DNA from: Gavia stellata
Taxonomy: Eukaryota; Chordata; Aves; Gaviiformes; Gaviidae
Length of the DNA: 64,000 nucleotides
Assembly: GCF_030936135.1 (NCBI RefSeq)
Contig: NC_082599.1
Location: 10,185,472-10,249,471 of the forward strand
Reading direction: 5' to 3'
The translations under genes were made by a program, and so were the position numbers. The notes under the pieces are model-generated. The model saw only the letters and a list, made by a program, of their open reading frames with translations. It made no database searches and was not told where the DNA came from. Shown here piece by piece: positions 11,620 through 23,900 of the stretch (its first letter is position 1; the number at the start of each line of letters is the position of its first letter).

Positions 11620-14561
11620 GTGTTCTGGTCTCGTTGATCCCCCTTGAACTCAGCCCTCCCTGTAAATGCATCAGAATTTCTAGTGTGAAAGATTGTACTT
11701 AAAACTTACAACTTGCGTTCCGCTTGTCCAGAGCAGCTTTGTGTCTTTGAGTGATTTCTGTTGGCAAATTGCTGTGTTGGGTTTTGGCCGAGCGCGGTAG
11801 TACGAAGGCACAGTCTCCCAGTTATTCCTTATACACACAGGCAATTTTCTTTGTTCCTGAGTTTGCAAGTAGATCAATTGTCTAAATATACATCAAAAAT
11901 ATTAATCTAGGACATACTATAAATTATGGATGGTGATTTAGCAAATCAAACACTTACTTCTATCCAAATATGTAGCATTATTCCGAGGAAGTTTCAAAAA
12001 CAAGAACCATCACTTTCTGCCTACTTAGATCTATTGATACATTATACATGATATCTATGCCAATTATAATTCAGGTCATATTTACTACCCTCTGGCCCAT
12101 TTTCTTGGTTAAAAGCAGATGATGAAGTATTTATTAAATTTTAGAGTTAGCAAAAGTAATTTTCGACTGTCTAATGTATTTCTTGTCATTTGGAATGCAG
12201 AACTTCCTTCAGCTTCAGTATGGCCACGGTTTCACCCGTGTTCTTGTGATACTTGTGAAGATACAGATGAGGTATTTGCAGGCAGAATGGGTGTGAGGGG
12301 TCAGAAATGTCCCACTCTCCCTCCTCCCAAAGCCCACTGCTTGAGGAGGGAGACTTTCTAGGCTGTAGGAACCGGAGAGGACCATTAAAAGCAGACCTGA
12401 AGGAGCAGGGAGCACAGAGTCTTTGAGATGCTTCTTGGGAAAAGCTGTCCTACTTTACAGCTATTCCCTGCATAGCACTAGATTGTGTCTGATAGACAAT
12501 ATTATTACTCATTTGGGTTTTTTTCTTCAACCATTCCCACTTACCTTCAATCACCTTTTCTTCCTGGGATGCTGAAAGTGGTGAAAGCACCAGTAGCTGC
12601 CAAGAAGAACTTTACATGAAACTTTGGCTTGTGGGTAATGCTGTTCCCCTTTCTGGACTTGGTTCAGAGAGAACAGTGTAACTGAAGACAAGGTTTATAG
12701 GTAGAAGTAATATCTTTTATTATAACAACAAACACAACTGGAAAAAGTAGACAACTGTTTGGTATGCAAGAACCTGTCCCCAGAGAAATCAAATTCTCTC
12801 AGAGCTGCCTATAGAAATTACATCAGTGGACTCAAAGACAAACCCTGCTCTTACAAAGTGTCATGCTTAACGTTTGTACAGAACAGATAGGTTCCCAGCT
12901 TTCATCACTTTGTATAAAAGACCTACGCAATAAATTGCGATGGTATTATAACCAGGGTGTGAGAAACCCAGCATTTAGGCCTTCACTAGATTTGCGATGA
13001 TGACAGAAGTGTTGTAGCCAGAACAAACCAGATCTAAGAACTGGGGAGACCAGAAGGTCCAGTCAAAGGGGAAAAACGGGGACAATCAGAGATTAGGCCA
13101 GCAAACAGCATGTTGAAATATACATACTAATACCAAGACAAAGGAGGAGCATGGTTGGAGTTCAGGCCCCAGTCAAGCAGCAAGCTTATCCAGGCAACAA
13201 GGATGACCCACAGGAAGCAGATGGAAGAGTGAAGCAGTTCGGGGAAGAAGAGACAGTGAAAGCCATAGTTACGAATCAAGAGAAGGAACTAAGCTTAGGG
13301 CAGGGGAATCTACAGGCTCTTGGGGACTCTCTGCCAGTAAATACCAATAGCTACAGTCAGTTAGGAATGTAGGCCTGAGGTGAGATTTAGTTCCTGAGCT
13401 ACCTGGAAAATGATTCACCCACTGCTAAGGAATAGCTCACTGAATCTGAAACTAAGTTTATTTCATTAAGGAGGTCCGAGAGTTGTATCTAGGCACCAAG
13501 GATTTCATACATTTCTAACTTCAGGTGCAGACATAGTAAACACTGCTCTGAAATAGAAGGTTCCAAGGGAAATGGGCTGTACTTTTGTAGCTGTTATAGA
13601 AATAAAATTAAGTTTAAGGTGTAGCAGAATTGAACCTTCTGCTTCCACTTGGGCCGTATGTTTTCTTTTTAATATACTGAATCTAAAATATACCTGAAGA
13701 GGAGATACGTAATTTGTCTCCTACTATGGACTGGCAAGTTCTTTCTTCCATTTCTAGCAGACGAATCATCAGAAACATGATACACGTTCATATTTGCTAA
13801 GATGACAGGAAAAAAAGAAATAGCTTCAATCCTTTCTTGGGCAGAAGTTATTGCTCAGTTCCAAGGTGTCTACATCACAAACGAAGGTCATGGCAGCCAG
13901 AACAGCAAAGTCTATTTATATTGAAGGAAATGCAGTCTAGATTAGGCAGCTGTTGAGAACTGACGAGAAGGCTGACTGATGAACCCACTGATTTTTGATG
14001 GGAGTACAAAAGTAGTATTTTGAAGAATACCAAAAGAAAAACTCAGAAATTAAGCCTGACATACCTTGCACCAGACAGTGGTTAAAAGACCTCTAGATGT
14101 TTTTCCTCCATACTTCAAACATAACAAAGACAGTGCTAGAGGGACTGTCCTTAGCAATTCTTAGGACCTCCTCAGGAACCTTAAGGTGCTTGGTCTAGGT
14201 ATAGTCTGGATATGATTTAGGTGTAAATAGAACATTTTATCAAGCTGCTAATGTACAGATACACACACACACAAGGAAAGTAATGAAAAACAGACTTCTA
14301 TTAAGGTGACATTTAGTGGTGCCTAAGCCCTCAGCATAAAAGTTGAGAGGATTTAATAGATTTTGCTCAGTTCATTCCTTTTCAGCCTAGTTTTAAAAGA
14401 ACAGCTTTTCAGCTTCAAGATAACGCAGTAAGTGTCTGGTATCCTGAATCCCCAAGGAGGGTTTTATGTGCACTGGGTTAACTCTGAGATTCTCCAGAAA
14501 AAATATTGGGATATTCAAGCTAATAAAATCAGTTGAATTGGCTAAAATTGAAGTTGCTAAA
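11620..14561. other. Intergenic, no gene recognised
   Basis: AT-rich sequence with only short frames. The longest are 73-108 codons and none is recognisable. Apart from a possible ancient repeat near 12.7 kb I see nothing definable. Confidence 0.6.
12680..12790. repeat. Possible ancient interspersed repeat
   Basis: The string around 12690-12725 (a CAAGGTTTATAGG-like part, then TAATATCTTTTATTA) resembles a very old amniote interspersed repeat, whose core TATCTTTTATTAGACCAACT I recall from many genomes. I cannot name the family with confidence and the match is degraded. Confidence 0.3.
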
Positions 14562-15653
14562 CGTGGTGGGTTGACTCTGGCTGGACACCAGGTGCCCACC
14601 AAAGCTGCTCTATCACTTACCTTCCTCAGCTGGACAGGGGAGAGAAAATGTAATGAAAGGCTCATGGGTTGAGATAAAGACATAGGGAGATCACTCACCA
14701 TTACTGTCACGGGCAAAACAGACTCAACTAGGGGAAATTAGTTTATTACCAATTCAAAACAGAGTAGGCTAATGAGAAATAAAACCAAATCTTAAAAACA
14801 CCTTCCCGCCACCCCTCCCTTCTTCCCGGGCTCAACTTCACTCCCAATTTTCTCTACCTCCTCCCCCTGAGCGGTCCAGGGGGATGGGGAATGGGGGTTG
14901 CAGTCAGCTCATCACGCGTTGTTCCTGCCGCTCTTTCCTCCTCACACTCTTCCCGGGCTCCAGCGTGGGGTCCCTCCCATGGGAGACTGTTCTCCACGAA
15001 CTTCTCCAACATGAGTCCTTCCCACAGGCTACAGTTCTTCACAAACTGCTCCAGCGTGGGTCCTTTCCACAGGGTGCATTCCTTCAGGAACAGACTGCTC
15101 CAGTGTGAGTCGCAAGTCCTGCCAGCAAAACTGTCCAGCGTGGGCTCCTCTCTCCACAGATCCTGCCAGGCGCCTGATCCAGCGCAGGCTTCCCACGGGG
15201 TCACAGCCTCCTTCAGGCATCCACCTGCTCCAGCCTGGGGTCCTCCATGGGCTGCAGGTGGGTATCTGCTCCACCGTGGACCTCTGTGGGCTGCACGAGG
15301 ACAGCCTGCCTTACCATGGTCTTCACCATGGGCTGCCGGGGAACCTCTGCTCCGGCGCCTGGAGCACCTCCTCCCCCTCCTTCTTCACTGACCTGGGTGT
15401 CTGCAGAGTTGCTCCTCTCACTCCTCTCTTCTCCAGCTGCAGTTGCGCAGTTGTTTTTTTCCTTTTTTACGTATGTTATCCCAGAGGCACTACCACCATC
15501 GCTGATCGGCTTGGCCTTGGCCAGCAGCAGGTACATCTGGGATCCAGCTGGCATTGGCTCTGTCAGACATAGGGGAAGCTTCTAGCAGCTTCTCACAGAA
15601 GCCACCCCTATAGCCCCACCGCTACCAAAACCTTGCCACGCAAACCCAATACG
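14562..15653 (-). mobile_element. Solo LTR of an avian endogenous retrovirus (ERVL-like)
   Basis: A 1092 bp block bounded by a perfect 5 bp direct repeat, CTAAA, at 14557-14561 and 15654-15658. A 5 bp duplication is typical of ERVL-type integration. The outermost bases read CG at one end and CG at the other, as if one base of each TG...CA terminus has mutated. The sequence matches a high-copy bird LTR that I recognise. On the minus strand an AATAAA-type signal is present near 14740. No internal retroviral genes flank it, so it is a recombined solo LTR. The interior (about 14950-15300) is built of a degenerate roughly 45 bp unit containing CTCCAGCGTGGGTCC-like motifs. This creates long spurious open frames on both strands (to 166 codons) that are not genes. 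Family name and orientation are less certain than the LTR call itself. Confidence 0.85.
14950..15300. repeat. Degenerate ~45 bp tandem units inside the LTR
   Basis: At least six variants of a CTCCAGCGTGGGTCC core followed by CACAGGGTGCAG-like sequence occur at intervals of about 35-50 bp. Copies have diverged in sequence and length. They belong to the LTR rather than being a separate insertion. Confidence 0.7.
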
Positions 15654-17000
15654 CTAAAGTTGGAACTGTTTCACTAGGAAGGTTACCATAGAATTTGTCA
15701 ATGGATTTTAGATCACCATCTTTAACTGTAAATGTGAAATTGACACCATGCCTTTAAATCTAAATTTATCTAGCAGCATTTGAATAGGTGATACCTCCTT
15801 TTCCAGTCATCATTCAGCCAAATGCAGCTTGGACTAAACAGAAAATAGGAAATTATTCTCTCAGTTAATATGCCTACTTATATGATTACATTCAAGATAT
15901 TGCCTAAGAATTGGCCAGATGATTGAAGCCTGAAGCCCAATTTAGTATGTTGTTGAGAGTGACCTTTGATTTTAAAGAGAACTTCAGGTAAACACACACC
16001 ACAGATGATACCCAGAACTTTACATACTCAAAAGCCAATTATGGAAGACAAAAAGAAAGATGGAAAAGTTAAAATAACTTGATCATGGTGTAAAAGAAAT
16101 GTTACACTATCGTAATTATGTACATTAAGATTATTTATTGGGTGATCATTTCAATGTCTTATATTTTGTAAGCTAAAGCATAACAAGAATTGCATTATAA
16201 CTTGAGAAAGCCAGATCATCAGTCTTGGATCTGGATTCAACTTGAAATATTGCTGATTGGCATTTTGTTTCTATTCATACCTTCTTTCTATTTTCCATTT
16301 GTTTGCTTTTTTAAAATAAAACATTATTTTTTTTGTTCCAAATACTTCCAGCTTGTATCTTCATTGTGTCAACCCAGTAACACTAACTCCCCAGCTAAAT
16401 GCTACATTATGGCATAATATATGTATTTTTTGAAACAGCCAAGGGAAAGAAATTTAAATTGAGAATGTTGGCACAAAAATATGGATATAAGCTAGTTCAG
16501 TATAGACCCACATAGGTATGTGCAGGATTTTATATATATAGTCATCAATATATTGATGAATCTATACCCCCAAAAATAGAAGGAAAAAAATGCATCATCA
16601 AAGTTAATACAGTTTTGAACAAGCTTTTGAAATGAACATTTGAGTAAAATATCTCCACTACTTTTAACTTAGAGCTGGGTCCATTTATAATAATTTTAGT
16701 GAGATTGCTTTCAATAACCAAGGAACTGGATTCAGTGATGAATAAAACCCCTTCTGATCCTTAGGTTTGCTTCACTGATAGGAGCCTAGAGTCAGAAGAC
16801 CTCTGCAGAGTTTATAGTCAGTGGCATAAACTCTGCAGAAGCTTGGTATTGTTAGGTAAAGGAACCGTAAGTCATGTCATGAAGCTAGAACAGTTTCTGT
16901 TCCATATCTAGGCAGCATGAAGTGACTGAAAGCTCATTTTGCTTCCATTCACCTTTACTGTGTCTTTCATTTCCCATTGTGAGGATTCAAAACAGTCCTC

Positions 17001-17046
17001 AAAACAAAACAAAAAACCCCAACAAAACAAAACAACAACAAAAAAC
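17001..17046 (+). repeat. A-rich (CAAAA)-type simple repeat
   Basis: Nearly continuous AAAAC/CAAAA units with a single interruption by four C's. A similar tract lies 240 bp further on. Confidence 0.9.
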
Positions 17047-17280
17047 TCACCACATCATTACAGCTTAAACTTGTTTAGAAATTAGATAAAAGGAAATACA
17101 CCAGGATATGTGGCTGCACATAAATGTCAAAGTTCACCTGCTATACAGATATGAACAAGCCCAGGGACATCTGCTCCATGCTGTCAATCCATGGCTGATT
17201 TGGCTGATTCTTCAAGTAGACATTTATTGGCAGAACTCCTGAACTCCTGCCAAGGTCAATATTGTTACAGAGTTGAAGAA

Positions 17281-17320
17281 TCAAAAAACAAAACAAACAA
17301 AAAAAACCAACAAAAAAAAG
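17281..17320 (+). repeat. A-rich (CAAA)-type simple repeat
   Basis: AAAACA/CAAAAAA units on the plus strand. On the minus strand the tract encodes the artificial phenylalanine-rich start of a short frame. Confidence 0.85.
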
Positions 17321-17837
17321 CCTCACCTTCACCAGTCCATGTCTGTTTTGAGCCCAGAAATTAGTGTTTGATTCAATCAGTCTCTGAAAGGTGTTCAGCT
17401 AAAGTGGATGGATTAAAAGAGTGAAAACTGACTACTTCTCTTGATGGTGTGTTCAATATTTAATTACCATCTGTATTAAAAACCATGTCTTATTTCTGAT
17501 TTGAATTTTACTGCCTTCAGCTTCTAACTATGGTTCTTGTTCGGTCCTTCCCAGCTACAGCTAAGAACTTTAATACTAGATATTTCCTGCTAATCACAAT
17601 TCACCTCAAAATCTCCTTTTCAGTCAGTTAAAAAGATTTACTCTAAGTAAATCTATTCTTCAAAGATTTTTCTCAACCATGAACTCATATTTTTTTCTCT
17701 TCCCTGAATTGTCTCCAAACTTCTAACATACTTACTAAAACACAGGCAAAAGAACTGAAAGCAGTATTCTCAGCTCGGTTGCAGCAATTCTATGAACAGA
17801 TGTAAAATCACCTCCTTATTTTATGTTATCTATTACA

Positions 17838-17935
17838 GATCATTTTACAGAGGAAAACAGCACACAGCCTCAGAGGTTACTTCCCAGCAGCAAATGGGAT
17901 GTGCTGTTGAAGAAACTTGGGTTTACTCCTGTCTT
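17838..17935 (+). repeat. Possible MIR SINE relic
   Basis: CATTTTACAGAGGAAAACA followed by CAGAGGTTACTTCC resembles the first half of a MIR core (a TTTTACAGATGAGGAAACTGAG-like consensus, then a GAGGTTAAGTGACTTGCC-like consensus). The match is only partial and decays after about 90 bp. Confidence 0.3.
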
Positions 17936-20725
17936 CCTGCTATCAGAGGTCTGGCTGTAGGTACAAGGCTTCCTTGTGGCAGACCTAAAGTAAGATTAAT
18001 GGCTCTTTCCCCTTGTTTTGGGTGGCCATGTCCACTTACTTGCTTACATAGAGTAAAGCCAGTTTTAAGGACATTTTAATCCAAATACTATAGCAATCAT
18101 TTCCTTCAGGTAGAAAATAGTGGCTACCTCTACCTTTGTTCATATCAACCAGCAGCAATCCATTCTGAATCATTGTTCTCCAGATACAGCCTCGGTTCTA
18201 TAGATAGGACCTTGATTCCTTGTTCCTGGTGCATCCATGGACATTTGAATTCAAGCCTCTTTTGTTTTCTGCTTCCCAAACATTTCAGATTGCTCTGTAT
18301 GATTAGCTCATCTTTGTACTTTACCACTCTGTTATTTCCAGTTTTTTGTGGATGACACTTTTTTGTGTCATCTGCCAGTAGTATAAGCAGTGATTTGTTG
18401 ACCAGAATAAATACATGCTTTAAAAAAAAAAATCATTTCCACCCCTATTTTTTTATTCAAATCAATTTTTCTTATAATTTTTCTCATCTTTGGGAACTTC
18501 ACAACTTACTAAATACACTGGTTGCAAGTGTTCTGTTTGCCCATATGGAATATGAGCTTGCCAATATCATGGGTTGGTTCCATGGCAACATCATAACGGG
18601 ATCCAAAAGAATTATTTGAGAGTGAAGCCAATATTTTTTGTGTTAGCAAATAATCATTAGAAGCTTTAATGTTGTTTTACCACTAGTTGAACAATAGCAC
18701 TAGCATATGTCTCTGAAACCAAAGTGTCACAAATAATTTTTCTGTTCTTACAGAACAGATGCTTTCTGCACTCCTGTGTTTTCTCTTCAGTCTACGTTTA
18801 GTTCCCATTCTTGAAGTGCTTCTATAGTACCATTTAAAATGACTCCAGCCCCTGCTCCACTTTGGTTTGTTACGTACGTAGCACTATAGCATTACATCTA
18901 TACAACATGCTGCACAGGCTATAGAGCCTCACCCATCACTACGTCTGTGCTTTCCCTGCGAGTTTTGCTGATTGTTTACCTTTCATTGTTTCTCTGTCCT
19001 TTTTGAATATTCTCCTTTCATTTGTGGGCCACTCAACATCTTTCATTAGACATCTTAGTCTGCCAATTTACTATTGATTCTAAAACATGTGACCATGCAT
19101 TAGCTGTATTATAAATGATGAAAATGCAAATATCCACCCATATTATCGGTTCCTGACTACTTAACATGGCTGTACTCACTGTCCTTTAAAAAAAAAAATG
19201 AAATCATTAATCTGCTGGACCATCTGTGCTCATTCTAAACTATCCTCAAGTTATTTTTTGGTAGTTACATAGTTTTGAGAAATTAAATTTTACAATTTTT
19301 GGAGAAGATGGGTTGCCCTGCCAAATCCTTAAACAATAAAACACATTTTTGGTATTAGTTAAATCATTTTATTTTTCTCTCTTAAATTCAGTATCTGACT
19401 CATCATGACTAAGATGACTGTACTGTTAAATACCACATGGAAGGCATTTCAAAAATCTAGCCAGTATTAAACTACAACCGTTTTTCAGTCTGTTTGACAG
19501 AATCACATTGTATAAATTTAGTCTTTGAAAGTAAGCCATGCACTTTTTATGAAGGACTTTTATCCAAAATGCTAGAAATTTTAAAGGAAATAAATCATCT
19601 TAATTTCTAAAATTAATAGGGGCAAGATTTATTCTTAAATCATGGATACTCCTTTCTAATTAAATTCAAATGTGTTTAATGCATCTCAGGAGTGTTAAGA
19701 TAATAAGTAGTCCTTTTCTGGAACTTAACATCCTCGATCCCTGTCAATAATTATATTGGGTGACTAATAAAATATGATGCCAGGCATTTTTTAAATCTTT
19801 ATCTTCCTCCTCTGTCTCATTAGCAAAATGAATAGGTTTGCTCCACAGGCACTACCTAATCTGGAGAATTCAATGTTGTTCAAGGACATTGCAAATAAAT
19901 TTCAGCAGGTATTCCTTCACACAACAGTCATATATAAAATGCACTTTTACAATAGCTGCCAGTTGCCATTCTAAAATTTCTCTTTGCTGTATAAGCTTAT
20001 TGTTAGCATCAAAGGGCCACTGCAACTGTCAAGTCTGATCTCCTGACCTGGAGAACTTCATGCAGTTATCCCATCAAAGACTACACTCTAAGTAGAGCTT
20101 CAATGATCAATATTTGATTCACAGAACATACAGCACTCATCCATTGCACCAGTGGTCTATCAGAAAATGCTGACATCATGAGAGCAGAATATTTTATAAC
20201 GTAAGACAATATTAACTTATTTTCAGAAGCTGGACTATGATCTACCAGGCTTTTTAACAAAAATCATGCTAGTAATGTGAAATTAGGTAATTTGTTCTTG
20301 AGAGTTTAACTTCCTTTCTCAAGTAGATATTACATTAAGTAATTACACCGCCAAGTAACAAAAATATGGCAGGATCTTCAACCCCTGGGATGATACATAG
20401 TCCTCTGGCCCTCATATAAAAGCAAAAGCCATCTCTAGTGACTTTAAACATTTGGGTATATCTAAGTATTTGAATGGAGGACTCCAGATATTTCATACTG
20501 TCTTGAAGGTGGGAGGATAGAACAAGGAATAGGTTGTGATTCATCCAACTCTTGAAAATACTTTCATCTTCCCAATTTTAGGTGCTGTAAGCCATACATT
20601 AGATTCAAATTATACCCACCCTCCCAGTAGCTGCAACTGCAGAGATACCCTATGCTGAATGTCCCATATATGCCTATGCTACAAGGCACATATATGATAT
20701 TTGACCATATTTTACACGTGTCACA

Positions 20726-20992
20726 TAGTATCATAGAATGTCTCAAGTTGGAAGGGACCCATAAGGATCATCAAGTCTAACTCCCTGCTCCTCGCAGGAC
20801 TACCTAAAACTAAGCCATATGACTAAGAGCGTCGTCCAGATGCTCCTTGAACTCTGACAGGCTTGGTGCCGTGACCACTTCCCTGGGGAGCCTGGTGCAG
20901 TGACCGACCACCCTCTTAGTGAAGAGCCTTTTCCTGATGTCCATTCTGAGCTTCCCCTGATGCAGCTTCATTCCATTCCATAGGGCACCCCT
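20726..20992 (-). mobile_element. CR1 LINE 3' fragment
   Basis: The plus strand reads ATCATAGAATGTCTCAAGTT then GGAAGGGACC, the reverse of a CR1 3' terminus. It continues through the usual antisense CR1 landmarks: CATCAAGTCTAACTCCCTGC, a CCACTTCCCTGGGGAGCCTG segment, and a GTGAAGAGCCTTTTCCTGATGTCC-like segment. About 265 bp remain. It differs from the copies at 4.2 and 27.1 kb and so represents another CR1 subfamily. It has no coding potential. Confidence 0.9.
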
Positions 20993-23900
20993 TTGAAAGT
21001 TACTATCACACTGCGCCTGCTTAGGTTTTTTTCGATTTTATTGAGCCGTAGCTCTTGGCCTGGGCAAGAGGAAAGGTCAATCTACACAACATACAAGAAA
21101 GCATGCAGCTGTTCTACAAACCCTCCAAATCCAAGGTTTGTCTAGAGACTACTGTCCACACACTTCTCATCTGTCATCCATTTTCTTCACTTCCACCTAT
21201 TCTGACTTGCATAGAGAGGTTGTTGCCAAGGTCTGTGCCTTGAATTCCAGGCCACACTTAAAAAGAAGACTGAAAAAAACACAAGAGAAAATATCTCATA
21301 AAGGTCAGCCCTTCCTCCTGAAGCCAGCTCAAACTAGGCAGACACTTATCAGACACTGAAAGACATAGTTCTATCTTCCTGTGTTCCTTGGAACACCTGG
21401 AACCTCTCAAAGTACATTCAGACTAAGTACAAGCAGAGACTGTACTTAGCCTGTTCCCTGGGGCAGGCTGTCAGGGCCCTGAATGTCCCAACAGGGCCCT
21501 GACCAGTTCCACCAGGAATCTCGGTCTATGCTACATGTACTCACTGACCTCTGGGTAGGTGGCAGAGATTAGCCACATCCAACTGAAAAAAACCCTCACC
21601 CTGCCCCGTCCCCACTGAGGATGCTGGGGAACAGGAATTACTCTGGGTATGGGGGTGTTGCAGAAGCCTTCAGGGCTGCGATCTGCCTCTGTGGCTGGGC
21701 TTAGTATCCACCAGGATTTGGAAGTTAACCTGGAGCTGTGGGCAACCCTGTGGGAAAGTTCCTGTGCGTACATCTCTACAGGTACTGTAATTCTTAATGA
21801 GGGACCTACTGTTCCAGGCCTTCAGTTCTGATGATGCCAGTCTACATCCTCATTAAAGAAAGTCCAATATCACAGTTTAAGAGTAGTGGGGTATGGGCAT
21901 CAGTCATGCTGCTATGATGCCGTGGCATATCCCTTTCCCCTGATCTCATAAAGCTGGGGATGCCACCAACTATGTTAGAAATGTTATAGATGCTCTCTCT
22001 GCCCCATCTTCTGCCTGGATTGTCTAGTCAAATAGCACTGATATCCGAAAGCCCCTTAACAGCCTGGTATCTGAGGCTGCTTCCTAGATTGGAGGATTCA
22101 TGGAAGCATGTGAATCCATGACAGGTCAACTACAGAAGCAGACCCTGTCAACTCCCCCTGGTGATGTGTGTTTACCATATGCCACCATGGATATGCGATG
22201 CCACCATCTTACTCTGCCTCAGGTTTTCCCATGCTCCAAACAGGTGTGAAGGCAGGGTCAAAAGTTCTTCATGACAATGCCACTACTCCCTGGCCTGTCT
22301 GCCATTCCCTCAGTAAATTGCATCCATGGCCTGGATGATGTCATCCCAAACCCTCACTGTCAGCTGAATCCTACACATAGAAAAGGCATGTGTCTTCTGG
22401 TCTTTCGACAGAGGAGCAGCAGAGGGGAAGGTCTGCCTACATTACTGGCTTTCAAGTTGCATCTTGAACTTGTCGAACTGCATAAGATGTCTCCTTTGCC
22501 TGACCAGGTGTGCCCTGCTCTCCTACATGCTGCTAATGGCTGATATGAGAGGAGTGGGACAACTCCCAGCCTTATCCACATAAGGTTAAAAGTGTCAATA
22601 TTCATCCTTTCATCTCCAGTGTATGATAATGGTCACTGACCCCATTTCTCATCAAAGATGTGGTCATGCATGGCTCAACCTGTACTAACTACTACCTTAC
22701 ACAGGAGTGCATCTTCTCCCTGGCCCAAGGAGATAATCATACTTTTGGCCTTGCTATAGGTGTCCTTCAGCTTTATTACCTCTAGCCAATTCCCTCTAGT
22801 TTCCACATGTTCCATGTTGATATGGCTGTTGCAGTCAGGCTTTCCCAAAATTCTGGTCCCACCTTACAGAGAAAGAAAAGCATAGAGCTTCATATGGCCC
22901 ATCATGTGACAAGTTCAGAGCTGCCGATGAGCTTAGCTCACCCGAATATGCTGCCTCTGTATCACACATGGGAGGATAGAAGGCTGCAGAGCTTTTAGAG
23001 AAGCACAGAGACAAGGAGCTTCTTCAATGTAAAAATAGGTACACCATTTATTCATTCATTCTTCTTTGAAGAATATTCCCTACAAACTGGTCACTGATAA
23101 ACTTGCAGAATCTAGTTTCTCTATTTTCAGTACTGATAAGGTTACAGAGATGTGATCTGTCTGAGACAGATGGTTGTTTGTTTCTAATTCATGTCATTCT
23201 GCGAGTAATCACTTATTTAAACTGTAGGGATAGTACAAAGTTAACAAGGTTTCATAGGATACGATCATATTGTTTTGCATCTTCTGTGTTGATACCTCAA
23301 AACTTATTTGCTTTCACAGAAACAATATTTTTTTGTATTGTTGGTTAATTTGCCAAAAGCTAAACATACGTTAAAAGCCTACACCAAAATTCACTATAAG
23401 GCACACTGGGAAACCTGGATACAAAGGGGTCACTTCATCCTGAACAGTAAAAACAACAAACCACAGGGAATAACTGCAGTTTGTAGTCACTGGTAAAATA
23501 TTGCATAGGATGTCGTTTTCTTTGAAGTACTGGTAATGCTGCATAGCATATGACAGAATTTTACTATTTATGTAGTCACATCTGCGCTGAACGCTGTTTC
23601 TGTAGCCTGACAGCCACCTCCCCATACCGCACTCTGTCCTGTTATCATTGTGGGTATCCAAGTGCCATTACTCTGGGCATACGCTGTCCTGATATCATCG
23701 CCTTTTTTAAACCCTAGCCCACAGCATGCTTTGGTCCATTTAGAGTCACATGCTCCCAGAATTAGCATAATTAGGATATAATTTCAGACCTATTTGCTGT
23801 CTCATTGTGTGTTAACACATGGATATCATCAACAAAGTAAGAAAACAACCAACCTCTATCAGATGGGTCTTCTTCACGCTTCAGTTCTATTACCAAAGTG

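Larger units (their letters stand above)
10200..11620. promoter_or_regulatory. LMBR1: CpG island and promoter of LMBR1
   Basis: A sharp switch from AT-rich flanks to very GC- and CpG-rich sequence spanning LMBR1 exon 1. GC-box motifs (GGGGCGGGGC-like) are visible near 11190, and GGGCGTGGCC-like motifs near 11150. No TATA box is evident, as usual for a housekeeping CpG promoter. LMBR1 transcription should start upstream of 10680, on the higher-coordinate side; the exact start cannot be read from sequence. The island extends roughly 900 bp beyond the start codon on the side away from the gene, enough for divergent transcription, but I see no convincing divergent gene. Confidence 0.8.
15654..20725. 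other. Intergenic, no gene recognised
   Basis: AT-rich single-copy-looking sequence. Frames reach at most 95 codons. Two A-rich CAAAA-type simple tracts occur at 17001-17046 and 17281-17320. A possible MIR relic lies near 17.85 kb. A small perfect hairpin, GATGACAC and GTGTCATC around a T6 loop, sits at 18351-18372; it is probably incidental. Confidence 0.6.

Noticed and set aside
14854-15572. Multiple 100-166 codon frames at the LTR
   Set aside because: Open on both strands because of the tandem units of a solo LTR; no retroviral gene is present.
18351-18372. 8 bp perfect hairpin with T6 loop
   Set aside because: Such short hairpins are expected by chance in this much AT-rich DNA.
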